A stretch of DNA of 11,957 nt from an uncultured Acidobacteriota bacterium (lineage in GTDB: Bacteria > Acidobacteriota > Blastocatellia > RBC074). The notes beneath the pieces were generated by a model. It had not been told where the DNA came from. It searched no databases and saw only the letters and a program-made list of their open reading frames with translations. The stretch covers positions 1-11,957 of the forward strand of contig CALBSU010000232.1 in NCBI GenBank assembly GCA_937967285.1, written 5' to 3'. Positions 1 to 11,957 of this stretch are shown in pieces (positions within the stretch are counted from its first letter, which is position 1; each line of letters begins with the position of its first letter). The position numbers were made by a program, and so were the translations under genes.

Positions 1-54
1 TATGCGCCGGAGACCTTCGGGCGCAGCGGTTCGACCCGTGTGATCATCGAATAG
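1..54 (+). CDS. 3' end of an unidentified CDS (partial)
   Basis: An open frame enters from the left edge and ends at a TAG at 52-54. Its last 17 residues read YAPETFGRSGSTRVIIE. The stop lies 17 bp before the ATG of the next gene on the same strand, and that gap holds a strong ribosome binding site, which is the usual layout of neighbouring genes in one operon. I do not recognise the protein from this fragment. With only 17 codons the frame could also be open by chance, so the call rests mainly on position and orientation. Confidence 0.4.
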   Translation, partial: YAPETFGRSGSTRVIIE

Positions 55-71
55 TCTCGGGAGGTAGAGAA

Positions 72-473
<402 letters not shown>

Positions 474-481
474 GAGCGCGG

Positions 482-1786
<1,305 letters not shown>

Positions 1787-1795
1787 AATTATCAC

Positions 1796-1813
1796 TGGAG
1801 CGCCGGCGCTCCA
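1796..1813. repeat. 18-bp perfect palindrome between hemY and larC
   Basis: The sequence TGGAGCGCCGGCGCTCCA is its own reverse complement. It begins directly next to the hemY stop codon and fills most of the 27-nt gap before the larC ATG. In the minus-strand transcript it could form a short GC-rich hairpin exactly where the larC ribosome binding site should be. It could also be a dyad for a protein. No T-run follows it, so it is not a canonical intrinsic terminator. Confidence 0.75.
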
Positions 1814-3145
1814 TTAGGCGCTCCCGGCGGCGATGCAATCGCCGATCGAGATGCCGTGCAGATAGTTCCCGATGATCCTCAGTCCGGGAACCTTCGCGAT
1901 CGCTGCGTCGATGCGGGCGACGCGGGCGGCGTGACCGAGGTTGTACTGCGGTATCGCCCTCTCCCATCGAGTGATCGGAAGCCGTATCGGCCCGCCGGAA
2001 ATACCCAGAACCTTAGTCAGGTCGCGGTGGACGATGCTGATCAGTTCATCGTCGCTCAGGTGAAATGCGTCCGGGTCGGTTGCTCCGCCGATGAAGTTCG
2101 TGGTCAGGATGTGACCTTCGGGAGCGCGACCTGTAAACAGCGACGAGTTCCAGATCGAACCGAGCGTTCTCAATCCTTCGGTCCTCGGCGCCAGGAAACC
2201 GAATCCTTCAGGCGGCGTGGAGAACTGATCGAGCCGGTAGGCGATCGGAACCGAGACGAGCGAGACGTACGGAACTTCATCGAGCATCCCGGCGAGTTCG
2301 CCATCCACGCTCTCGATCAGCCGGGCTGCGGCATATGCGGGAGTTGCCAGCACGAGGTTATCGGCGGTTCTGGTCGCGCTCTCGCCCTGGATCGAGACGC
2401 GATACGAGCCGTCTCTGACGATTCCGGTGACGCGGGTGCGTGTCATCATGCCGTCGCCCAGTTCCGATGCCAGCCTCTCGGGCAGGGAGTTCAGGCCGTT
2501 GCGAAAGGTGCAGAGCCTGTACTGGCGAAGCGAGCGCTTCGGCTTCTCTTTCTTCGCGCCGCCGCGGGATTTGAGAGCGCCGCGGATGATGCTGCCGGCC
2601 GACGCCTCGAATTCAGCCAGCTTCGGGAAGCATGCCTGGACGGAGAGCTTCTCGGGATCGCCGGCGTATACTCCTGAGAGGAAAGGCGCGACGAGCCGGT
2701 CGAGGATCTCGGGTCCGAGCCGGCGGCGGATGAACGAGGCGATGCTCTCCTCGCCGGATTCCGTCCGGCCGGAGCGGAACGGTTCGGCCAGCAGGCCCCA
2801 TTTGGCGGAGCCTGAAATCAGCTTCGTTCCGATCAGCGCGCCGGGACCCATCGGCACGGCATGCAGCTCTCCGCCGGCGTAGACGTATGCCGGTGCGCGC
2901 GGAGGCGCCGTCACCAGCTCGTCCATCATATCCAGTTCCTCGATCAGGTCGATCAATTCGTGAGTGCCGCGGGCGCTGTTCGGCCCCCCTTCGATCAGAA
3001 AGCCCTCGGCGTCCATCGAGCGGATCGATCCGCCGACACGGTCGCCGCTTTCGATGACCAGCACACGGGCTCCGCGTTTCTTCAACCGGTAACCGGCGAC
3101 GAGCCCCGATATTCCTGCTCCTATGACGATTGCATCGTAGTTCAT
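1814..3145 (-). CDS. hemY: Protoporphyrinogen/coproporphyrinogen oxidase, HemY type
   Basis: This FAD-dependent oxidase aromatises porphyrinogen to porphyrin late in heme synthesis. It acts on protoporphyrinogen IX in the classical pathway and on coproporphyrinogen III in the coproporphyrin pathway. It is named hemG in some schemes and cgoX in the second pathway. The 443-residue protein opens with an FAD-binding Rossmann motif, IGAGISGL (residues 8-15), then VIESGDRVGGSIRS and EGGPNSARG. In the middle is the HemY-type signature FLSGVYAGDPEKLSV, and near the end LRIIGNYLHGISIGDCI, the second FAD-contact region. The start is fixed by the Rossmann motif and by its ATG overlapping the hemH stop as ATGA (3145-3142), which points to translational coupling. 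The frame stays open another 84 codons upstream inside hemH, but those residues are not family-like. No membrane segment is obvious. Confidence 0.94.
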   Translation of the reverse strand: MNYDAIVIGAGISGLVAGYRLKKRGARVLVIESGDRVGGSIRSMDAEGFLIEGGPNSARGTHELIDLIEELDMMDELVTAPPRAPAYVYAGGELHAVPMGPGALIGTKLISGSAKWGLLAEPFRSGRTESGEESIASFIRRRLGPEILDRLVAPFLSGVYAGDPEKLSVQACFPKLAEFEASAGSIIRGALKSRGGAKKEKPKRSLRQYRLCTFRNGLNSLPERLASELGDGMMTRTRVTGIVRDGSYRVSIQGESATRTADNLVLATPAYAAARLIESVDGELAGMLDEVPYVSLVSVPIAYRLDQFSTPPEGFGFLAPRTEGLRTLGSIWNSSLFTGRAPEGHILTTNFIGGATDPDAFHLSDDELISIVHRDLTKVLGISGGPIRLPITRWERAIPQYNLGHAARVARIDAAIAKVPGLRIIGNYLHGISIGDCIAAGSA

Positions 3146-4125
3146 GACTTTTCTGATGGTAGTTTTTCGATGACCATATCGGCCAGCGCGCCGATGAAAT
3201 CCGGGCGGCAATTGAAGGCCGGAACGCGGCGGTAGGCCTTGAAACCCAATTCTTCGGCCAGGTCCTTGTAGAGGATGTCGAGTTCGTACAGCGTCTCGAT
3301 ATGTTCCGAGATGAAGCTGATCGGGATGGCGAGGACCTGCTCGATTCCCTCTGCGCGCATCTGACGCAGCTTCTGGTCGGTCGACGGTTCGAGCCACTTG
3401 ACCGGCCCGACCTTGCTCTGAAAACTGAGGTGGACCGGGCTCCGCCGACCGAGTTTCTCCGACACCTGTTCGATCGTCTCCTCGGTCTGCCTGAGATACG
3501 GATCGCCGTTCTCGATGTAGCTCTGCGGAACGCTGTGCGCGCTGAAGAGCAGATGCACGCGAGAGGGCTCAGGATCGGGGAATCCGGCGATCTCCTCGGA
3601 GATCTGCCCGGCGAGCGCGGAGATGTAGGATGGATGTTTATGCCAGCGGGTGATGTAACGCCGGCGGATGTTGCGCAACCCTCCGCGCCTGTCCATCCGC
3701 TCGACGAAATCCTTGCAGCTCGATCCCGTGGTCGAGACCGAGAACTGCGGGTAGAGCGGAAGCAGGATCAGGTCCGTGATCCCGTCCCGGACGATCTGGT
3801 CGATCGCCGTTTCGGTGAAGGGATGCCAGTATCGCATGCCGACGTAGATCCTGGCCTCGATGCCGCGTCTTTCGAGCTCCGCGCGGAGCGCCTCGGCCTG
3901 TTCATCGGTGATGCGACGGAGCGGCGAACCGCCGCCGATCAGCCGATAGTTGGCCGCGGATTTGTTTGCGCGAGTCGTCGAGATCAGCCACGCCAGCGGT
4001 TTCTGCAGAGCCCTGACAGGGATCCGCACGATCTCGGGATCGGAAAAGAGATTGAACAGGAACGGGCGGACGTCCTCGATCTTCTCCGGCCCACCGAGGT
4101 TGAATAAGAGAACTCCCAGTTTCAT
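3142..4125 (-). CDS. hemH: Ferrochelatase (proto- or coproporphyrin type)
   Basis: HemH inserts Fe2+ into a porphyrin, either protoporphyrin IX or coproporphyrin III (then called CpfC). The 327-residue protein begins GVLLFNLGGPEKIEDVRPFL (4-23), a typical ferrochelatase N-terminus. The catalytic His lies in LLFSAHSVP (His197). The second active-site motif is SFISEHIETLYELDI (270-284), with His275 and the catalytic-type Glu277. SFQSKVGPVKWLEP (234-247) is also conserved. Only two cysteines are present (137 and 306), so the C-terminal [2Fe-2S] cluster of some ferrochelatases is absent. The ATG overlaps the stop of the upstream M16 gene as ATGA (4125-4122), and its own stop overlaps the hemY ATG in the same way, so it is the centre of a coupled trio. 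There is no separate Shine-Dalgarno of note. Which porphyrin it uses cannot be decided here. Confidence 0.95.
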   Translation of the reverse strand: MKLGVLLFNLGGPEKIEDVRPFLFNLFSDPEIVRIPVRALQKPLAWLISTTRANKSAANYRLIGGGSPLRRITDEQAEALRAELERRGIEARIYVGMRYWHPFTETAIDQIVRDGITDLILLPLYPQFSVSTTGSSCKDFVERMDRRGGLRNIRRRYITRWHKHPSYISALAGQISEEIAGFPDPEPSRVHLLFSAHSVPQSYIENGDPYLRQTEETIEQVSEKLGRRSPVHLSFQSKVGPVKWLEPSTDQKLRQMRAEGIEQVLAIPISFISEHIETLYELDILYKDLAEELGFKAYRRVPAFNCRPDFIGALADMVIEKLPSEKS

Positions 4126-5405
4126 CTGTTGTCGTCAAAAGTTCCGGCTATCACGATCGTCGCGACCTCGGGATGAAAATATTTCCGAATCGCATCGTCG
4201 ATCGCCGCCTTGTCGAGCGCCGCGATCTGAGCCGGCAGCTCGTCGATATAGCCGACGCCGAATCCATAAAGTTCCGAGTTGACGATCTGGCTCGCCATCC
4301 CGCTGTTGGTCGCCAGTCCGATCTTGTACGAGCCGGAGAATGACGACTGCTCGTCCCGCAGCTCCTCCTCGCTGATTCCACCGGAGATGTATTCATCGAC
4401 GATGCCGAGAGTCGTGTCGATCGCGAGGTCGATGTTGTCGGGCGAGACCGTGACGCCGATGGTGAAAGGCCCGTCGCCGATTCCGGATTCGGAGAAGCTC
4501 GAATTGATGCCGTAGGTCAGTCCCATCTCGTCGCGGACCTTGAGCCCGAGCCTGGACGAAAGCGTCGACTGGCCGAGCGCGCGGTTGGCGATGATGGCCG
4601 CGAGATAATCGGGATTGGTCCGTCGCAGTCGCGAGGCGTGCCCGATCACGATGTCGCAGTTGGCCTTGTCCTTCATCTGGATGTGATCGCGTGTCGACCG
4701 GGGGGCCAGCGGCGTCTCGTCGAGGTTCACCTCACGCGGCGCCGGTCCGCGCCAGTCGCCGAAACTCTGGTCGACCAGCGTGATCAACTCGTCCGGGACG
4801 TGATCGCCGACGAAGGTCAGGACCACCGATTCGGGCCCGTAATGAGTCTCGTAAAACTGACGCAGATCCTCGACTCCCGTCTTTTCGACCTGTTCGATGA
4901 CGGTCTCGGCCGGGTGGCAGTAGAAGGGGTTCCCGGCGGGGAAGACGAGCTGCGTCATGCGTTCGTAGGCGCGGACGCGCGTCTCATCCTGGTCCTCGCG
5001 GATCGAGGCGATGATGCGCTGTTTGAGTTTTTCGAGTTCATCGGCCGGAAAGACGGGCTCGCGCAGCTCCTCGGCGAGCGTCGAGATGATGAGCGGCATG
5101 TCGCGGGTCAGCGAGAGCGCGCTCAGCGATACCGTGAAGGTGTTGGCCGATATGCCGAGCCGGGCGCCGCGCGATTCGAGCGACTCCGCGATCTCGAGCT
5201 TGGTCCGCTTCCTGGTGCCCTTGTTGAGCATGCTCGCCGTGAGCGTCGAGAGAGCTTCGTTGTCGGACGGAGCGTACCACGAACCCGCCCACAGATAGCC
5301 CGACATCGAGACGGTCGGATTGGCCGGGTTCTCGAGCAGGAGCAGTGTCATTCCATTGGCCAGTCTGACTTTTCTGGTGCGGGCGGCGAATGTCTGATCT
5401 GTCAT
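4122..5405 (-). CDS. M16 family protein, inactive partner (R/Y-pair subunit)
   Basis: This 427-residue protein has the M16 (pitrilysin/mitochondrial processing peptidase) fold pattern but lacks the zinc motif. Where active members have HxxEH it reads STLTASMLNKGT (53-64). It keeps the Arg/Tyr pair of non-catalytic or C-terminal M16 halves, KVRDEMGLTYGINS (Arg291, Tyr298), which binds substrate backbone in the family. Bacterial M16B enzymes often work as heterodimers of one zinc subunit and one R/Y subunit encoded side by side. The active partner ends only 7 nt upstream. The start MTDQTF is chosen because the preceding 30 open codons overlap the partner gene and are not family-like. The stop overlaps the hemH start as ATGA. 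No signal peptide is seen, so the dimer is probably cytoplasmic. The substrate is unknown. Confidence 0.9.
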   Translation of the reverse strand: MTDQTFAARTRKVRLANGMTLLLLENPANPTVSMSGYLWAGSWYAPSDNEALSTLTASMLNKGTRKRTKLEIAESLESRGARLGISANTFTVSLSALSLTRDMPLIISTLAEELREPVFPADELEKLKQRIIASIREDQDETRVRAYERMTQLVFPAGNPFYCHPAETVIEQVEKTGVEDLRQFYETHYGPESVVLTFVGDHVPDELITLVDQSFGDWRGPAPREVNLDETPLAPRSTRDHIQMKDKANCDIVIGHASRLRRTNPDYLAAIIANRALGQSTLSSRLGLKVRDEMGLTYGINSSFSESGIGDGPFTIGVTVSPDNIDLAIDTTLGIVDEYISGGISEEELRDEQSSFSGSYKIGLATNSGMASQIVNSELYGFGVGYIDELPAQIAALDKAAIDDAIRKYFHPEVATIVIAGTFDDNR

Positions 5406-5412
5406 AATGCTG

Positions 5413-6702
<1,290 letters not shown>

Positions 6703-6733
6703 AAAATAATGATTCCGGCGTAATTGATCCGTT

Positions 6734-7795
6734 TCAGGCGATCTCCTTGATGCCCGCCTTGGCGGCGTTGATGAATGCGCGAGCGTTTTCGACCGGAACC
6801 ATCGGCATGATCCCGTGGCCGAGGTTCATGATGTGGCCGACCGGGCCGGCTTTCCTGAGTATCTCGCGGACTCCGGCGGCGATCGTCTCAGGCGTTCCGA
6901 GAAGAGCGCACGGATCCAGATTCCCCTGCAGCGCCAGATGATCGAAACCGGCATTGTCGAGCCGCCGCCGCGCCTCGCCGATATCGATCCTCCAGTCGAT
7001 GCTCAACACATTCGCTCCGGACGTGGCCATCTTCTCGAGGATGTGGCTGCATCCGTTGACGTAGAGCGTCGCCGGCACGCCGAGCCCTTCGGGGCCGCGA
7101 TGAAGACGTTCGAGTATCCGCTGCTGGTAGGGCAGGGCGAACTCCTCGTAGTCGGCGGACGAGAGGTCCCCGGCCCAGGTGTCGAAGAGCTGAACAACCT
7201 GCACGCCGGCCTCGATCTGCGCGTTGAGATAGTCGGTCACCGCGTCAGCGATCTTCGCCAGCAGTTTGTGGAGCAGGGCCGGGTGCGCGAACATCATCCG
7301 CTTGACCTCGGCGTAGTTCTTCGACGTCCCGCCCTCGACCATGTACGATGCCAAAGTGTAGGGCGCTCCGGCGAATCCGATCAGCGGCGCCTCATTGTTC
7401 AGTTGGCGCCTCAGCAGCCGGATCAGATCCATGACGAAGCCCGTCTTTTCGATCGGATCGGGGACGATCAGTTTCTCGACCTGATCATCGTTTCTGATCG
7501 GGTCCTCGATGACCGGCCCTTTGCTCTCGACGATGTCCAGCTTCATCCCCATCGCCTCGACGGGGATCAGGATGTCCGAGAACATGATCACTGCGTCGAC
7601 GCCGAGAATGTCGTACGGCTGCATCGAGACCTCTGCCGCCATCTCAGGCGTCTTGCAGAGTTCGAGAAATGTAGTTTTACCGCGGACGGCGCGGTATTCC
7701 GGAAGGTAGCGTCCCGCCTGCCGCATCATCCAGACCGGTGACCGGTCAACCTCCTGAAACCGGCAAGCGCGAAGCAGTCTGTCGTTGTGCATCAT
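6734..7795 (-). CDS. hemE: Uroporphyrinogen decarboxylase
   Basis: HemE removes four acetate carboxyl groups from uroporphyrinogen III to give coproporphyrinogen III, the last step common to the protoporphyrin- and coproporphyrin-dependent heme routes. The 353-residue length is normal. Visible motifs are PVWMMRQAGRYLPEYR (20-35, with Arg25 and Arg29 in the substrate-binding loop), MFSDILIP (71-78, with Asp74 as the conserved catalytic-region Asp), FAGAPYTLASYMVEGG, LFDTWAG, LQGNLDP, and NLGHGIMPMVP near the C-terminus (His327). Two adjacent ATG codons begin the frame and either may be used. A 103-bp gap separates it from ypdA. In that gap a CATAAT hexamer lies on the minus strand at 7830-7825, about 30 nt before the start. 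It could be a -10 box for the heme operon, but no matching -35 is seen. Confidence 0.96.
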   Translation of the reverse strand: MMHNDRLLRACRFQEVDRSPVWMMRQAGRYLPEYRAVRGKTTFLELCKTPEMAAEVSMQPYDILGVDAVIMFSDILIPVEAMGMKLDIVESKGPVIEDPIRNDDQVEKLIVPDPIEKTGFVMDLIRLLRRQLNNEAPLIGFAGAPYTLASYMVEGGTSKNYAEVKRMMFAHPALLHKLLAKIADAVTDYLNAQIEAGVQVVQLFDTWAGDLSSADYEEFALPYQQRILERLHRGPEGLGVPATLYVNGCSHILEKMATSGANVLSIDWRIDIGEARRRLDNAGFDHLALQGNLDPCALLGTPETIAAGVREILRKAGPVGHIMNLGHGIMPMVPVENARAFINAAKAGIKEIA

Positions 7796-7898
7796 GATTC
7801 CGTGATGGTTCCTGTATCTGTATTATTATGCCGGCGCGGATCTCGACGCCCGATCTCCGTGCCTGAAAACGAAAATAATAATATCACACGGGACGCTG

Positions 7899-8894
<996 letters not shown>

Positions 8895-8927
8895 ATCTTA
8901 ACTGTCCACGAAGTCACACGAAGAATT

Positions 8928-9011
<84 letters not shown>

Positions 9012-9033
9012 TTCTCCTTCAGTGGATGACGTA

Positions 9034-10236
<1,203 letters not shown>

Positions 10237-10286
10237 GGGATTGGTATTGCCTCCAAAGTTATTGTGGTATGGATGTTTAGTCGATA

Positions 10287-10292
10287 ATTATA
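10287..10292 (-). promoter_or_regulatory. Probable -10 box of the argG promoter
   Basis: Read on the minus strand this is a perfect TATAAT, about 50 nt upstream of the argG ATG. No good -35 hexamer is visible at 16-18 bp. The region there reads about TTCGTT or ATTCGT, so the promoter may need an activator or a different -35 preference. The assignment rests on the match and on position. Confidence 0.45.
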
Positions 10293-10374
10293 CACACTCG
10301 GACCGAAAAACGAATCTACCGGGCGGTTCGAGTCCTGAAATCACCCCCGCTTTACAGCCATCGTGGCAGTGTGG

Positions 10375-10394
10375 TAAAAATAGCTCCTGACCCC
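10375..10394. repeat. Possible RAYT/REP-associated repeat end (fragment)
   Basis: The 20-bp stretch TAAAAATAGCTCCTGACCCC reads, on the other strand, as a GGGGTCAGGAGCTATTTTTA sequence. From memory it resembles the ends of repeats flanking IS200-like REP-associated tyrosine transposases in many bacteria. Only one copy is present and there is no transposase here, so it would be a remnant. The identification is by recall, not by search. Confidence 0.25.
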
Positions 10395-10541
10395 GAACGG
10401 ATTTCGGAACGACGAACCGAGCCCTGTCGATCAAGCCCTTTTTCCGAACATCCATTTTCCCCCTGCGACGTTCATCAGATCGCGTAATTGAATTCACGTG
10501 TCTGTGCTGCGCAGGCAGCTACCTCACCCAGCCCGCGAAAA

Positions 10542-10547
10542 TATAAT
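10542..10547 (+). promoter_or_regulatory. Probable -10 box of the CAP-domain gene promoter
   Basis: A perfect TATAAT in an AT-rich patch, 77 nt before the chosen ATG. The matching -35 position is weak (around CTACCT). The leader it would produce contains the GTGCG/CGCAC hairpin at 10580-10593 and the ribosome binding site near 10610. Confidence 0.4.
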
Positions 10548-10624
10548 GATCATCAATTAATAGAGCTGTACAGGCGGGAGTGCGTCCGCGCACCTCTTCC
10601 GGCAGTCAGGTGGAGCAGTACATT

Positions 10625-11818
10625 ATGAAGCGGTTTTCAGTTCATCGGACGGCAGTTGTCAGGACGTTCTTCCTGGCGTTTCTGATGTCGATCAGTTGTT
10701 ATGTGTCAGGTCAGACGCTCGATGCCGAGGAGCAGAAGATGGTCGATCTGATCAATGATTACCGGGCCCAGGCCGGCCTGGTTAGGCTCAAGGTCTCGAT
10801 CGCGCTCATGAAATCGGCCGACTGGCTGAGCACCGACATGGCGACGAAGAACTACTTCAATCATATCGACAGTCTCGGGCGGGACCCGTTTGCCAGAATG
10901 CAGGCTTTCGGTTACGGCTACAACGGCAGCAAGGGAGAGAACATCGCGGCCGGTTACAGCGATGCGCCGACGACGTTCCAGCAGTGGAAGAACTCGCCGA
11001 CACACAACACGATCATGCTCAATCCGAACTTCAGAGTCATCGGAGTGAGCAGGGTCTACAACGCATCGAGCAGATATCGGTATTACTGGACGACCGATTT
11101 CGGTCAGTACATCGATGCCACGATGGACAGCGGCGCGGCCGCCAACGTGCAGACGCTCAATGCCGCGAACTTCCGCCAGTCGGTCGCGCCGGATTCTCTG
11201 GCTGCCGCATTCGGCACGAACATCGCGTATTCGACGGCCGGCGCGACGGGTATTCCGTTGCCCACGTCGATGGGAGGAGTAACCGTCACGGTCAACGGCG
11301 TGGCGGCGCCTCTCATCTACGTTTCGCCGTCGCAGATCAATTACGTCATCCCGGCCAGCGTCAGCCCGGGCGCGGCATCCGTCAATGTGGCCTACAACGG
11401 AGCGCTCATCGCCGCCGGTCAGGCCGCGGTCGAATCGGTCAGTCCGAGTATTTTCACCTGGGGATCTAACGGGCAGGGATTGCCGGCCGCGCTGACCACC
11501 GTCGACGGCGTCAGGTATCAGTCGATAGCCAATAACGACGGTTCCGCGCGGCCGATATCGGTCGGAACGACAAGCCAGCCGACGTATCTTGTGCTCTATG
11601 GCACCGGGTTGCGGCGCAGGACGAGCCTCGGCAACTCGCGCGTCACCATCGGCGGAGTCGCGGCCGAGATAGGCTACATCGGCTCACATCCCACCTTCAC
11701 CGGACTCGATCAGGTCAACGTCAAACTGCCCCAATCCCTGCGCGGCAGAGGCGTCGTCGATGTCTCAGTCGTCGTCGACGGGAAATCGGCTAATAATGTT
11801 CAGATTTATATTCAGTAA
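10625..11818 (+). CDS. Secreted CAP/SCP-domain protein with a C-terminal TIGR03437-type domain
   Basis: This is a 397-residue exported protein. Residues 1-30 form a signal peptide: a basic start MKRFSVHRTAVVR, the hydrophobic core TFFLAFLMSISCYV, and likely cleavage after SG near residue 29. Residues 35-161 are a CAP/SCP domain (Pfam CAP, CysRich/Antigen5/PR-1 fold), with DMATKNYFNHIDSLGRDPF (His80), GENIAAGY (Glu105), WKNSPTHNTIML (His127) and YYWTTDFGQ. These His/Glu positions match the CAP cavity. Residues about 178-397 match TIGR03437, an Acidobacteria-enriched extracellular domain, with SVAPDSLAAAFGTNIA, VTVNGVAAPLIYVSPSQINYVIP and a closing DVSVVVDGKSANNVQIYIQ. The function of bacterial CAP proteins is mostly unknown. 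An upstream in-frame GTG at 10580 would add 15 residues before the signal peptide. The ATG at 10625 is preferred because GGAG lies 9 nt before it and the signal peptide then starts correctly. Confidence 0.88.
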   Translation: MKRFSVHRTAVVRTFFLAFLMSISCYVSGQTLDAEEQKMVDLINDYRAQAGLVRLKVSIALMKSADWLSTDMATKNYFNHIDSLGRDPFARMQAFGYGYNGSKGENIAAGYSDAPTTFQQWKNSPTHNTIMLNPNFRVIGVSRVYNASSRYRYYWTTDFGQYIDATMDSGAAANVQTLNAANFRQSVAPDSLAAAFGTNIAYSTAGATGIPLPTSMGGVTVTVNGVAAPLIYVSPSQINYVIPASVSPGAASVNVAYNGALIAAGQAAVESVSPSIFTWGSNGQGLPAALTTVDGVRYQSIANNDGSARPISVGTTSQPTYLVLYGTGLRRRTSLGNSRVTIGGVAAEIGYIGSHPTFTGLDQVNVKLPQSLRGRGVVDVSVVVDGKSANNVQIYIQ

Positions 11819-11858
<40 letters not shown>

Positions 11859-11885
11859 CTGAAAAACGGATGTTAAATTTGCAAC

Positions 11886-11957
<72 letters not shown>

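Larger units (their letters stand above)
10237..10624. other. Divergent intergenic region between argG and the CAP-domain gene
   Basis: This 388-bp stretch carries the leader and likely promoter of argG on the minus strand, and the likely promoter and leader of the secreted-protein gene on the plus strand. Between them are a sequence resembling a RAYT-associated repeat end (10375-10394), a 5-bp-stem hairpin CCGAA/TTCGG (10393-10407), and a hairpin GTGCG-TCCG-CGCAC (10580-10593) in the plus-strand leader. A 69-codon minus-strand open frame beginning with GTG at 10497 has no recognisable motif or ribosome binding site, and I do not call it a gene. Confidence 0.6.

Noticed and set aside
3146..3397. 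An 84-codon N-terminal extension of hemY
   Set aside because: It lies inside hemH, is low-complexity and Arg-rich, and precedes the normal MNYDAIVIGAG start, which has the ATGA overlap.
10321..10345. A T-arm-like GGTTCGAGTCC suggesting a tRNA
   Set aside because: The flanking bases do not pair as a T stem, and no acceptor, D or anticodon arm can be built around it.
10288..10497. A 69-codon minus-strand open frame upstream of argG
   Set aside because: It starts with GTG, has no ribosome binding site or known motif, overlaps the TATAAT of argG, and partly translates the suspected repeat.
10682..10700. A lipoprotein signal (Cys25 after SIS) in the CAP protein
   Set aside because: The -3 position is Ser rather than Leu/Val/Ile, so it is a poor lipobox. 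Ordinary signal peptidase I cleavage near residue 29 fits better.

Overview
The window looks like chromosomal DNA of an acidobacterium (Acidobacteriota). The strongest evidence is the last gene. Its C-terminal ~215 residues match the Acidobacteria-enriched extracellular domain described as TIGR03437 ('Solibacter uncharacterized C-terminal domain'). The moderately high GC content and a YpdA-type (bacillithiol-linked) flavoprotein fit that reading. Coding density is high, and I see no complete transposase, prophage, tRNA, rRNA or CRISPR array.

Layout. At the left edge are the last 17 codons of an unidentified plus-strand gene (1-54) and a small VOC/glyoxalase-fold protein (72-473). This protein converges on a long minus-strand block. 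Read in its own direction, right to left, the block is argG (10236-9034), ypdA (8894-7899), hemE (7795-6734), an M16 peptidase pair (active 6702-5413, inactive 5405-4122), hemH (4125-3142), hemY/hemG (3145-1814) and larC (1786-482). A 388-bp divergent intergenic region (10237-10624) with two consensus-like -10 boxes separates argG from a plus-strand gene for a secreted CAP/SCP-domain protein (10625-11818). The window ends in a pair of inverted heptamer arrays.

How the genes work together. hemE, hemH and hemY are in the order of the Bacillus subtilis hemEHY operon, and supply uroporphyrinogen decarboxylation, iron insertion and porphyrinogen oxidation. A zinc-peptidase/inactive-partner M16 pair sits between hemE and hemH. 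ATGA stop/start overlaps tie inactive M16 to hemH, and hemH to hemY, so this is one translationally coupled unit. larC follows as the last gene. It encodes the nickel-insertion enzyme of nickel-pincer cofactor synthesis and has an unusual block of 32 histidines in 43 residues. The operon therefore carries both an iron and a nickel insertase. No hemF, hemN or hemQ is in view, so the window alone does not decide between the protoporphyrin and coproporphyrin branches.

Non-coding structure. There is an imperfect inverted repeat with 33-nt arms between argG and ypdA (8928-9011), and an 18-bp perfect palindrome filling the hemY-larC gap (1796-1813). A short sequence resembling the ends of REP/RAYT-type repeats lies upstream of argG. 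Heptamer arrays (4 copies, then at least 7 inverted copies) follow the CAP gene. I found no clear new multi-gene system. The most notable items are the M16 pair inside the heme operon, the His-rich LarC, a YpdA with Thr where Staphylococcus YpdA has Cys14, and the repeat structures.
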